8,076 nt of DNA from Acidobacteriaceae bacterium (GCA_003156495.1 PMHC01000223.1:1147-9222); one strand, 5' to 3'; counted from the stretch's first letter, positions 1-7,750 are shown. Notes: a model not told the origin generated them from the sequence alone. Translations and numbers: made by a program.

Positions 1-3000
1 GCACTGGATGAACGGCAACATCTCCGAAGAGGGGATCAATCTCGATTTGGAGTGGATGCACCGCGTGGGATTGGGCGGCGTAACCATCTTCGAAGGCGCG
101 ATCAACACGCCGCAGGTGGTTCCTCAGCGGCTGATCTACATGACGCCGGAGTGGAAGCAGGCTTTTAAAACCGCTGTCGCCAAGGCGCGCAGTTTCGATA
201 TGGAAGTGGCTATCGCCAGCTCGCCCGGCTGGAGCGAAACCGGCGGTCCCTGGGTGCCCGCCGCGCAGGGTATGAAGAAGATGGTCTGGAGCGCGACGCG
301 CATCGAGGGCGAACGGCCATTCAAGGGCGTGTTGGCGCATCCGCCCGAGGAAAGCGGCAGCTTTCAGAACTTAAGCATCGCCGGCCGGCGCTCTCCTGAT
401 GGCAAAGTTGTTCCGCCACCGCGTTTCTATGCCGACGTGGCGGTCATAGCTTACAAAATTCCCGCCGGCGACAAGTTGCAGGCCGAGTTGAATCCGCAAA
501 TTACCTCGAGCGGCGGTGTGGTTAATGTCGCGGCGCTTTCCGACGGCGACATTGCTACGGCGGCGTTGACGCTCAAAGCCAGTTCCACGGGCAGCGAGAG
601 TTGGGTCAACTTCGATTACGGTCGGCCGCAGTCGATTCAGGCCGTGACGTTGGCCAGCCTGAACGATACGATCAGCGTTTTCGATCACGAGAGCAACGCC
701 ATTCCGCCGCGGCTTGAGGCCAGTGACGACGGCGCGAATTTTCGCAAGGTCGCCGATCTGCCTTTTTCGAGTTTGGTTCAGTGCACGGCGGTTTTTGAAG
801 CTGTCACAGCGCGCTACTTCCGCCTGGTTTTTCCCGCGCAGCCGGCCGGAGTTGCCGACCACGAGCACAAGATCACGGAGCTGATCCTGACCGGCGGCGC
901 GCGGATGAACGAGTGGGAGAAGCGCGCGGGTTTTGCTAACTCGCGCAACTTTTTTTCTATTCACGATCCCAAAACAGCTTCTGAATTTGCTGTTGCGCCC
1001 GGCGACGTAATCGATTTGACCGGCAAGATGGCCGCCGACGGAAGCATCGAGTGGACGCCGCCGGCCGGCAACTGGCTGGTGCTGCGCATCGGCAGCTCGC
1101 TGACCGGCCACATGAACGGCCCGGCTCCGGCCGAGGCTACCGGACTTGAGGTCGACAAGCTGAACCGCACGTACGTGAAGAATTACGTGGACGGTTACTT
1201 GAAGATGTACGCCGAGACCGTCGGCGCGGAGATGATGGGCGGCAAAGGCGTTTCTTACATGCTGACCGACAGCATTGAGGTTGGCCCGCAAAATTGGACC
1301 GATAACATGCTGGATGAGTTCAAGCAGCGGCGCGGCTACGATGCGCGGCCCTGGCTGCCGGCGCTGACCGGCGTTGTAATCAAGAGCACGGCCGACACGG
1401 ACCGTTTTCTTTGGGACTTCCGGCGCACGATCGGTCAACTGCTGGCCGAAAATCATTACGGCGCGATTGCCGAAGATCTGCACGGCCACGGTATGAGCTA
1501 CTACAGCGAGGCGCTCGAGTATCACCGGCCGTCGCTGGGCGACGATATAGAGATGCGCAGCCACGCCGACGTGCCCATGGGCGCGATGTGGACCTACGCG
1601 GGCCGGCCGGGGCCGGATGTGGACTACGTTTCCGATTTGCGCGGCGCGGCTTCGGTGGCGCACATCTACGGGCAGAATATTGTCGGCGCCGAGTCGATGA
1701 CTTCGAGCGGACCGGCATGGTCTTTTTCTCCGAACAATCTCAAGCCGGTCGCGGATCTTGAGTTTGCGCTGGGCGTCAACCGCTTCGAGATTCACGAGTC
1801 TGCGCACCAGCCGGCGGCCGACATGGCGCCGGGGCTGACGCTGGGGCCTTACGGGCTCTGGTTCAACCGCAACGAGAGCTGGGCCGAGGAGGCCAAGCCG
1901 TGGGTGAGCTATCTTTCGCGTTGCTCCTACCTGCTGCAGCAGGGGCATTTCTACGCCGACGTGGCCTACTTCTACGGCGAGGAGGGGCCGCTGACGGCTG
2001 TTTTCGGATGGAAGCCGATCGCAGATGCGCCCGAAGGCTACGGTTTCGACTTCGTTAATAGCGACGTGCTGCTGCATCAGCTTTCGTTCAAAGACGGCCG
2101 TCTGGTTACGACGGGGGGAACCAGTTACCGCATTCTTTACCTGGGCGGACGCAGCCAGCGAATGACGCTGCCGGTTTTGCGTCAGATTGAGAACTTGGCC
2201 AGACAGGGCGCGGTTATTGTCGGCAACCGGCCGGCGGGTTCGCCCAGCCTCGCCGATGACGAGCGGGAGTTTCAGCGGGTTGCCGACCGGCTTTGGGGCC
2301 GTAGTGCTGTGGCCGGTCGTTCCGCGCATCGCGTGGGGAAGGGAATCGTTTACGCGGGGATGAGCGCCAACGATGTGCTGGCCGAACTGGGCGAGGCGCG
2401 CGACTTCGAATATGCCAAACCAGAGGCTGATGCAGAGTTGATGTTTGTGCATCGCAAGCTGGACGACGGCGAAATTTATTTTGTCGACAATCGCCAGGAT
2501 CGCGCCGAAAATCTTGAAGCAACCTTCCGCGTGACGGGCAAGGCGCCGGAGCTGTGGGACGCGGCGACGGGCGAGCGATGGCCCGTGTCTTATCGAATAG
2601 TGAACGGACGGACGGTTCTGCCGTTGGCGCTCGATCCTTATGGAACAACATTTGTCGTTTTCCGCAAGGCGGCCACGATCGAGTCGCGGCTACTGCCCGA
2701 GACGCGGCCGCTGCCTGAGACGAAAGAGAACGCGGTGACCGCGCTTGACGAGCCGCTCAATACAAATTGGATGGTTAGCTTCCAGCCCGGCCGCGGCGCG
2801 CCGGAGACGGCGGCCTTCGACCGGCTCGCTTCCTGGAGCGAGAATCGCGATCCCGGCATCAAATATTTTTCCGGCTCGGCTACTTACTCGAAGACGATTA
2901 AGATTCCGGCTGAAATGCTGACGGCGGGCGCTCGCTTGTGGCTCGATCTGGGGGATGTGCGCGAGCTGGCCGAGGTCGCGGTCAACGGCAAGTACCTGGG

Positions 3001-3241
3001 CATTGTGTGGAAGGCGCCTTACCGGATCGACGTGACCGAGGCGCTCAAGCCGGGCGCCAATCAACTCGTGATTCAGGTAACGAATCTGTGGGTGAACCGC
3101 ATTATCGGCGACCAGCAAAGCTGGGCACCGAGAAAGTACACCTTCGCGTCTTTTGCTCCCTACAAGGCCGATTCGCCGCTGTTGCCTTCCGGACTACTGG
3201 GACCGGTGCGGCTGCTGAGTGCGGTGGACAGTGAACAGTGA
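1..3241 (+). CDS. GH106-type alpha-L-rhamnosidase, 5'-truncated by the window edge
   Basis: Probable inverting glycoside hydrolase removing alpha-L-rhamnose from pectic (rhamnogalacturonan) or related glycans. The frame is open from base 2 (His-Trp before the Met at base 8, as in the family's WHWMNGN motif), so the real start and any signal peptide lie outside the window. Residues below count from the Met at base 8. Residues 1-100 hold the family N-terminus (LDLEWMHRVGLGG, SSPGWSETGGPW). Residues about 169-279 look like an inserted F5/8C (discoidin-like) sandwich (EASDDGANFRKV, ARYFRLVF). The catalytic part follows, with conserved acids in DSIE (D421, E424), YSEALEY (E501) and GAES (E562), then NRFEIHESAHQP near 591-602. 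I cannot say which acids are catalytic. An alpha/beta GATase-like segment lies near 646-800. A GH2-like sugar-binding jelly roll ends the protein (about 955-1040, VNGKYLGIVWKAPYRIDV). The gene converges on the response regulator with a 29-bp gap. Family call is firm; substrate is inferred. Confidence 0.9.
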   Translation, partial: HWMNGNISEEGINLDLEWMHRVGLGGVTIFEGAINTPQVVPQRLIYMTPEWKQAFKTAVAKARSFDMEVAIASSPGWSETGGPWVPAAQGMKKMVWSATRIEGERPFKGVLAHPPEESGSFQNLSIAGRRSPDGKVVPPPRFYADVAVIAYKIPAGDKLQAELNPQITSSGGVVNVAALSDGDIATAALTLKASSTGSESWVNFDYGRPQSIQAVTLASLNDTISVFDHESNAIPPRLEASDDGANFRKVADLPFSSLVQCTAVFEAVTARYFRLVFPAQPAGVADHEHKITELILTGGARMNEWEKRAGFANSRNFFSIHDPKTASEFAVAPGDVIDLTGKMAADGSIEWTPPAGNWLVLRIGSSLTGHMNGPAPAEATGLEVDKLNRTYVKNYVDGYLKMYAETVGAEMMGGKGVSYMLTDSIEVGPQNWTDNMLDEFKQRRGYDARPWLPALTGVVIKSTADTDRFLWDFRRTIGQLLAENHYGAIAEDLHGHGMSYYSEALEYHRPSLGDDIEMRSHADVPMGAMWTYAGRPGPDVDYVSDLRGAASVAHIYGQNIVGAESMTSSGPAWSFSPNNLKPVADLEFALGVNRFEIHESAHQPAADMAPGLTLGPYGLWFNRNESWAEEAKPWVSYLSRCSYLLQQGHFYADVAYFYGEEGPLTAVFGWKPIADAPEGYGFDFVNSDVLLHQLSFKDGRLVTTGGTSYRILYLGGRSQRMTLPVLRQIENLARQGAVIVGNRPAGSPSLADDEREFQRVADRLWGRSAVAGRSAHRVGKGIVYAGMSANDVLAELGEARDFEYAKPEADAELMFVHRKLDDGEIYFVDNRQDRAENLEATFRVTGKAPELWDAATGERWPVSYRIVNGRTVLPLALDPYGTTFVVFRKAATIESRLLPETRPLPETKENAVTALDEPLNTNWMVSFQPGRGAPETAAFDRLASWSENRDPGIKYFSGSATYSKTIKIPAEMLTAGARLWLDLGDVRELAEVAVNGKYLGIVWKAPYRIDVTEALKPGANQLVIQVTNLWVNRIIGDQQSWAPRKYTFASFAPYKADSPLLPSGLLGPVRLLSAVDSEQ

Positions 3242-3245
3242 ACAG
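3228..3245 (+). repeat. Heptamer ACAGTGA tandem repeat spanning the GH106 stop codon
   Basis: Two full copies of ACAGTGA (3228-3234, 3235-3241) and a partial third (acag, 3242-3245). The TGA stop at 3239-3241 lies inside the second copy. Because seven is not a multiple of three, gain or loss of a copy would shift the reading frame at the C-terminus. Short runs of this kind are also seen as low-complexity intergenic sequence in some genomes. Confidence 0.6.
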
Positions 3246-3270
3246 GGCGCGCATGAAAGCCGCTGAGTTT

Positions 3271-3948
3271 TTACAGACGGATTAATCCGCGTTGCAGCGC
3301 CGTCACCACGGCCTGCGTGCGGTCGCTGGCGTTTAGCCGCATTAGAATGACGCTCACATGGCATTTTACGGTGGACTCGGTAATGCCAAGGTCCGCGGCG
3401 ATTTCTTTGTTGCTTTTTCCCTTCTCAATCAAATTGAGCACTTCGCGTTCCCGCGCGCTGAGGTCGGAGTTGGGAACGCGCGAGGAAAGGGTGCGCGAAA
3501 CGGGTTGCGGAAGAAATCGTCCGCCGGCGTGAACGCGATGTAAGGCGCTCACCAAAGTGTCATGCGGCATTCCTTTGACGATGTAACTGCGCGCACCGGC
3601 TTCAAGCGCCTGATAGATGTCCTCATCGCCTTCGTAGGTGGTGAGGACGACGAACTTGGCCTCCGGGTGGCGCGCTATGATGGTCCGAATCGTCTCGACG
3701 CCGCTGATTCCCGGCAGTTGCAGATCCATCAACGTGATGTCGGGAAGATATTTTTCAAAAAGCTCGAGTGCTTCTTCGCCGCTTCCCGCCTGGGCAATCG
3801 CTGTCATGTCGGGTGTGGCGTCGATAATGGCCGCGATGCCGACGCGCATGATGGGATGGTCATCGACAATCAGAACCTTGATCTTTGCCGCTTCTGTTGT
3901 TTCCATCGCGTCTATACGCTCACTCGTCATTTTTTTAGCTTGCCCCAT
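3271..3948 (-). CDS. NarL/FixJ-family response regulator (REC + LuxR-type HTH)
   Basis: Cytoplasmic transcription factor activated by phosphotransfer from a sensor kinase. The receiver domain covers residues about 23-140: acidic pocket D29/D30 (VLIVDDHP), phospho-acceptor D75 (LMDLQLPG), switch T103 (VVLTTYEGD) and K125 (YIVKGMP). The LuxR-type helix-turn-helix covers about 162-225 (LSAREREVLNLI, SNKEIAADLGITESTVKCHV). All key residues are present. The start is uncertain. Met1 (3946-3948), Met7 (3928-3930) and Met15 (3904-3906) are all in frame and none has a good ribosome binding site. Met15 gives 211 residues, the usual length for the family, and begins eight residues before the first beta-strand. 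It is the last gene of the minus-strand run, 91 bp after the galactanase gene. The likely partner is the sensor kinase beginning at 7926. The target sugar is not visible from the sequence. Confidence 0.93.
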   Translation of the reverse strand: MGQAKKMTSERIDAMETTEAAKIKVLIVDDHPIMRVGIAAIIDATPDMTAIAQAGSGEEALELFEKYLPDITLMDLQLPGISGVETIRTIIARHPEAKFVVLTTYEGDEDIYQALEAGARSYIVKGMPHDTLVSALHRVHAGGRFLPQPVSRTLSSRVPNSDLSAREREVLNLIEKGKSNKEIAADLGITESTVKCHVSVILMRLNASDRTQAVVTALQRGLIRL

Positions 3949-4039
3949 TCCAGCCGCCGGCGCAAATCGCGTATGTTGCCGGCCGGCATTTGTTCTTGTG
4001 CATCAATCTTCAATTGCAGCGTGCATCGTAGAAAATTCT
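3949..4039. promoter_or_regulatory. 91-bp spacer between galactanase and response regulator genes, with palindrome and heptamer pair
   Basis: This spacer holds a perfect 12-bp palindrome TGCCGGCCGGCA (3977-3988) and two identical heptamers GTGCATC at 3998-4004 and 4021-4027, 23 bp apart start to start. The regulator could be read through from the galactanase gene or from its own promoter here. I see no convincing -35/-10 pair and no hairpin followed by a T-run. An operator role is speculative, as the palindrome core also recurs inside the GH106 gene. Confidence 0.25.
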
Positions 4040-5113
4040 CTATGGCTGCTGGTGTGTGTCGAATGCGTTGATGACCGGCAGTACATTTCCGTTATCGTCG
4101 AAGAAGCCGCGCCCGCGCAGTTCTTTTTCCGCCGCCGGTTCCCACCAGAAAACGCCCTGACCTAAACCGTCGGGAACGGCGCGAACAGCGGCATCGACCG
4201 CGCGCAAAAAGGCTAATTGTCCCGCCGGGCTTTCTGGAAACTCCGCTTCCTTGCCCTGCATTCCACCAGGCGTCCAATTGTAGGCGGCTTCAACCACGAT
4301 GAGCGGACGGTGATAGCGCTGCGCGAGTCTATTCAGAGTGCCGCGCAACTGAGCAATATTGCCATGCCAAAACGGATAGTAAGAAAGTCCAATGATGTCG
4401 AAGGGAACCTGGCGGGCAATCAGGTGATCGAAGAAGTCGGCCGCGGCGTCATAGTCACCGCTGCGCTCGATATGGATCATGATGCGCGGTTTGGGCGCGG
4501 ATTTCCGGCCCGCCTCGACGCCCGCAATTCCGGCTTTGAGCAGATCGGCGAAGTTATCCCAGTTGTCGGGTAGTTTGCCGTCGGGCCACAACATGCCATG
4601 AGTGATTTCGTTGCCGACCTGCACTATCTCGGGCATCGTACCCTGCCGGGCAAAGGCGGAAAGGGTCTTGCGCGTATAGCGGTAAACCTGCCGCGTGAGC
4701 TGCTTGTGATTGAGCTGGCTCCAGGCCGCTGGAATGGGTTGTTTGCTGGGATCGGCCCAACTGTCGGCGTAATGAAAATCGAGCAATAGATGGAAGCCCA
4801 TTGCCTTGGCGCGCCGGGCGAGAGCGAGCGTGTACGGAAGGTCGTTGGGTAGCCGGTCTGCTGCCGCTGCTGGATCGTAAAAGATGCGCAGCCGCACCCA
4901 ATTGTAGCGGTGCTCGCGCAAGATGGCCAGCACATCTTGCGTTTGACCGCCTTCTTTAAAGACAACGCCGTCTTGCTCGCATTGAGCGAGAAAAGAAACA
5001 TCCGCGCCGATGGCATAACCTTGAGCGCGGATAAGAACAGTACAGGAACAAAGGATCAAAACAACGCAGATTTGGGAAAAGGTACGGTAAATTGACAATG
5101 GCGTTTCCCTCAT
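4040..5113 (-). CDS. Secreted GH53 endo-beta-1,4-galactanase (arabinogalactanase)
   Basis: Hydrolyses internal beta-1,4-galactosyl bonds in type I (arabino)galactan, the side chain of rhamnogalacturonan I. The hydrophobic stretch at residues 15-28 followed by IRA-QG suggests a signal peptide cleaved after A30, so the enzyme should act outside the cytoplasm. The mature part is a single GH53 TIM barrel of the family's normal length: YAIGADVSFLAQ (33-44), NWVRLRIF (71-78), LDFHYADSWADPSKQ (111-125), QVGNEIT with the predicted acid/base E169, and LIVVEAAYNWT with the predicted nucleophile E275, then GVFWWEPA near the end. Both catalytic glutamates are present and no accessory domain is seen. The ATG at 5111-5113 has only a poorly placed GGA in front. 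An in-frame TTG at 5096-5098 has a better Shine-Dalgarno sequence. The gene lies 37 bp after the GH35 gene on the same strand and is probably co-transcribed with it. Confidence 0.93.
   Translation of the reverse strand: MRETPLSIYRTFSQICVVLILCSCTVLIRAQGYAIGADVSFLAQCEQDGVVFKEGGQTQDVLAILREHRYNWVRLRIFYDPAAAADRLPNDLPYTLALARRAKAMGFHLLLDFHYADSWADPSKQPIPAAWSQLNHKQLTRQVYRYTRKTLSAFARQGTMPEIVQVGNEITHGMLWPDGKLPDNWDNFADLLKAGIAGVEAGRKSAPKPRIMIHIERSGDYDAAADFFDHLIARQVPFDIIGLSYYPFWHGNIAQLRGTLNRLAQRYHRPLIVVEAAYNWTPGGMQGKEAEFPESPAGQLAFLRAVDAAVRAVPDGLGQGVFWWEPAAEKELRGRGFFDDNGNVLPVINAFDTHQQP
5096..5111 (-). promoter_or_regulatory. Shine-Dalgarno GAGGGA favouring an alternative TTG start for the galactanase
   Basis: On the minus strand GAGGGA (5106-5111) ends 7 nt before an in-frame TTG at 5096-5098, a near-ideal arrangement. 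The annotated ATG overlaps this motif by one base and has no purine-rich site at a normal distance. A TTG start would remove five residues and leave a 25-residue signal peptide starting SIYRTF after the initiator Met. Confidence 0.4.
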
Positions 5114-5150
5114 AAGTCCAGCGAAAATATGGTAGCAAATGCGCGGGCCT

Positions 5151-7724
5151 TCATTTGGGCTCGGCGCTTTCAGAGCCGCTTTCTAACTCCAACTGATATT
5201 CGGGAATAAGTTGGACGCGGTTCAACTTGACGATCTGGCCGTCGGGTGTGAAGGGCGGCGGCGGCGTAAGCTCGAAATAAACCGGAGCATCTTTGCGTAA
5301 CGGCAGAATGCTTAGTTCAAAGGCGCGGGAAGATTGCCGGTCAAGAAACCGCCGCAGCCCAATCGTCCACGGCTGGCCGTTATAAAAGTTATCGGTCAGC
5401 AGATGGCTATCGGCGGAGAAACGCGCGACATCGCCTTGATAGTCGGCCTGCAGATACAACTCGCTCAATCCGTCGAGCGCATGGGCGGGCAGGGTGATTG
5501 TCCATCGCGCCGCATGAGGCAGGTCGCCGGCATCGGGGGCAACAGCGACGCCTTGAGGATGCGCGGGCCCCAGCTTCACTGGAGACGCCAGGCCAGCGGC
5601 CTGAATTTGATGGATGTCGAGCGCGATCTTTCGCGCGTGGGCCCGCGCTGCATAAGCAATGCTGAGCGCATTTTTCTCCGTTGTTACCAGGGTCAAGTTC
5701 GCCTTCAATGAAGCAACGGGCGGCGTAACGGTAAATGCAAAATTCGCATTGCTCCGGGAGCGCAGCCAGATGCGAGCGGGGCTCGCTTCAGTGTCGGCAA
5801 AGAAATCGGCGCTCGTGATGAGCAGCCGATCTTCGCCGTCGATGCGTGCCTTCCAGGCGTTTTCCGCCTCTTCGGCGGTAAGCGCCACGAAGCGGATGGT
5901 TTTGCCTTGCGCGGAAACAATGTCGATCCGCGAATTGACACCCGGCTTGATTCCGCTTACGTAAATCTCGCCTGCGCCGCGCGTGGTTTCGCCGCTTGAT
6001 GCCTTGATGGAGCGAACCGTAGCCGACTCGAAGGCGAACTCAACGGGAACTCCGGGAATGGCCTCGAAATATAGAGTCGTAACGCCGCGCTGCACAAGGC
6101 GCGTGAACAGTTGCGCCGTGCCGTAGCGAAGATTGACGCCCTCGCTACGGAAATTGAAAGGCCAGATGAAATAGGAGCCCGATGGCAGATCGACTGGATG
6201 CCGGGGAATGGAGAGCGTGCCGGCGGTTTTTCCATCCGAGGCCGGCAGGCGAATTTCAAATTGCGCGGCGTGCCAGGTGGGCATCGCGTAGTTGCGGAGG
6301 TAATTATTGAAGAAGATGAAACCAGCGTCGCCACGCGAGCGCACCGAGGCGCGCGGCACGGAAAGATCGGCGACATTGCGCGGCTCGGATTCTGGAGCAT
6401 GCACCGTCATCGGGGCCAGATCGGAGCCAAAATCGTTAAGAAAATAGTGAAAGATTTTCAGCTTGCGCAAGGAGGCGCGCTCGTCGCCGAATTCACCTAG
6501 CGGCGCTTGAAAGTCATAGGACTTGATGGGCAGATCGTTGGGGTAGCCGGTTGCTTGCGATTCCTGAAGCGTGGTGAGCTTGCCGTCGGGATTTTCTCCA
6601 CCTTGGAACATATAAGTTCCGTAGAGATTGACGCCGGAGCCCAGCATTACTGGAAAGATGGCCGCAATGCTATCGGGCGAAATGATGGGGCGGCGATGAT
6701 AGGTGTCTTCAATGCCGCCGCCGATTTCCGCGGTGAGAAAAGGCAGTTGATCTAAGTCAGAATGATGGGGAAAGGGTTCACTTTGGCCGATGGCGTCGTT
6801 GGCTGCTGCCACGCGGCTATGAAAGCGGAAAGCGTAAATGTCGGCCGGTGGTAACTTGATGATGGAATCGTCCCACGGCGCGGCGGGATAACCGCCATAG
6901 AGCGGAAGGACTGCTTTTGGCGGCACCACGGCATTGTCCCAACCGGTGATGAAATAGAACGGTGCATCAAGCCCGCTGGCGAGCGCGATTTTTTTCAACT
7001 CCAGAATGTGCGCAATTCCTGCGTCGGGGCCGCGTTTGGCGTATTCGTTTTCGAGTTGAATGCCGATGACCGGACCGCCGTCTTTCCAGAGCAGTCCCTT
7101 GAGTTGTGCGCCGATTTGCCCGTACCAGGCGCGGACCGAGGCCAGATAGACGGGATCGTTGACGCGGGTTGCTCCCTGCTTGAGCACCCAATCGGGCAAA
7201 CCGCCATTGCGCGCCTCGGCGTGATCCCACGGCCCGATGCGCGCGACCAGGTACATGCCGTGTTTGGCGCAAAGTCCGGCAAAGACGCGCAGATCGCGCT
7301 GGTCTGTCCAATCGAATTGTCCCTCGACCTCCTCGTGATGAATCCAAATTACGTAGGTTGCGACGACGTTAATGCCCGCCGCTTTCATCTTGAGAATCTC
7401 TTCTTCCCATTGTGCCCGCGGATAGCGCGAGAAATGGAATTCTCCCATCGACGGTAGCCAGGGCTTTCCGTCGATGGTTAAAAAGCGGCTGTTGACGCCA
7501 AGAACGGTTCCCGATGGCGATGTCGCCGCGCCTGCCGCGTACAGCGCGGGCGTCGCTTCGCTATAAGGCTGGCTGGCGTCGATGCGGATCGGCGTGTTCG
7601 CGCTTTGCGCGCAGGCTGGCGCAAGTGAAAAAAACGCGGCGGTGAAAACGAAACTTGTCCAGAGTACTTTCTGCTTCCAAAAGATGCCGAAAGTTTTTGC
7701 GAAAGCGTGCGGGAAGAAAAACAT
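5151..7724 (-). CDS. Secreted GH35-type beta-galactosidase
   Basis: Probable retaining exo-enzyme releasing galactose from the non-reducing ends of beta-galactosides. A signal peptide with an unusually long N-region (hydrophobic core 20-36, cleavage ACA-QS after A39) sends it to the periplasm or outside. The GH35 barrel covers about 78-430: MGEFHFSRYPRAQWEEEI (93-110), NVVATYVIWIHHEEVEGQF (119-137), RIGPWDHAEARNGGLPDW (162-179), and GGPVIGIQLENEY (216-228) with the predicted acid/base E227. The predicted nucleophile is E333 in TAEIGGGIEDTYHRRP. The remaining ~430 residues are beta-rich and include a block with FFNNYLRNYAMPTW and YFIWPFNF that I link to bacterial GH35 proteins. The loops differ from the classical GLB1 type (WIHHE, IGPWDHAE), so linkage specificity is open. 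The start is set by GGAG 7 nt upstream of the ATG. First gene of the probable minus-strand operon. Confidence 0.9.
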   Translation of the reverse strand: MFFFPHAFAKTFGIFWKQKVLWTSFVFTAAFFSLAPACAQSANTPIRIDASQPYSEATPALYAAGAATSPSGTVLGVNSRFLTIDGKPWLPSMGEFHFSRYPRAQWEEEILKMKAAGINVVATYVIWIHHEEVEGQFDWTDQRDLRVFAGLCAKHGMYLVARIGPWDHAEARNGGLPDWVLKQGATRVNDPVYLASVRAWYGQIGAQLKGLLWKDGGPVIGIQLENEYAKRGPDAGIAHILELKKIALASGLDAPFYFITGWDNAVVPPKAVLPLYGGYPAAPWDDSIIKLPPADIYAFRFHSRVAAANDAIGQSEPFPHHSDLDQLPFLTAEIGGGIEDTYHRRPIISPDSIAAIFPVMLGSGVNLYGTYMFQGGENPDGKLTTLQESQATGYPNDLPIKSYDFQAPLGEFGDERASLRKLKIFHYFLNDFGSDLAPMTVHAPESEPRNVADLSVPRASVRSRGDAGFIFFNNYLRNYAMPTWHAAQFEIRLPASDGKTAGTLSIPRHPVDLPSGSYFIWPFNFRSEGVNLRYGTAQLFTRLVQRGVTTLYFEAIPGVPVEFAFESATVRSIKASSGETTRGAGEIYVSGIKPGVNSRIDIVSAQGKTIRFVALTAEEAENAWKARIDGEDRLLITSADFFADTEASPARIWLRSRSNANFAFTVTPPVASLKANLTLVTTEKNALSIAYAARAHARKIALDIHQIQAAGLASPVKLGPAHPQGVAVAPDAGDLPHAARWTITLPAHALDGLSELYLQADYQGDVARFSADSHLLTDNFYNGQPWTIGLRRFLDRQSSRAFELSILPLRKDAPVYFELTPPPPFTPDGQIVKLNRVQLIPEYQLELESGSESAEPK

Positions 7725-7731
7725 AATTGGA

Positions 7732-7735
7732 CTCC
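7732..7735 (-). promoter_or_regulatory. Ribosome binding site of the GH35 gene
   Basis: On the minus strand GGAG precedes the ATG at 7722-7724 with 7 nt between. This is the clearest Shine-Dalgarno sequence in the window and supports the long N-terminal version of the signal peptide. Confidence 0.65.
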
Positions 7736-7750
7736 GTGTCCTGAAAGCGC

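Noticed and set aside
1871..1877. A third AACGAGA, the core of the tandem repeat before the GH35 gene.
   Set aside because: It lies inside the GH106 coding sequence, is single, and does not extend beyond the heptamer as the intergenic copies do.
371..2452. A 693-codon open frame on the minus strand, antisense to the GH106 gene.
   Set aside because: It is in exact codon register with the sense gene, so it exists only because that stretch of the sense gene lacks TTA, CTA and TCA codons. Its product is arginine- and alanine-rich with no recognisable domain, while the sense frame has clear family motifs.
3242..3270. Possible bidirectional terminator between the convergent GH106 and response regulator genes.
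   Set aside because: Only 29 bp are available and no GC-rich inverted repeat next to a T-run is present; the short T-run at 3268-3272 has no stem before it.
3562..4165. Plus-strand open frames opposite the response regulator (169 and 175 codons).
   Set aside because: They overlap a gene with all receiver and HTH motifs intact, and their products show no family features.
5020..5060. Lipoprotein signal (LCSC around residues 21-24) in the galactanase.
   Set aside because: The cysteine at the -2 position is atypical for a lipobox, and a normal signal peptidase I site (IRA-QG) follows shortly after.
6111..7457. Plus-strand open frames of 82-149 codons opposite the GH35 gene.
   Set aside because: They are antisense to conserved GH35 sequence and have no recognisable domains or ribosome binding sites.
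7608..7640. Lipoprotein signal (APAC) in the GH35 protein.
   Set aside because: Position -3 is alanine and -2 is proline rather than the usual Leu and Ala/Ser; ACA-QS fits signal peptidase I.
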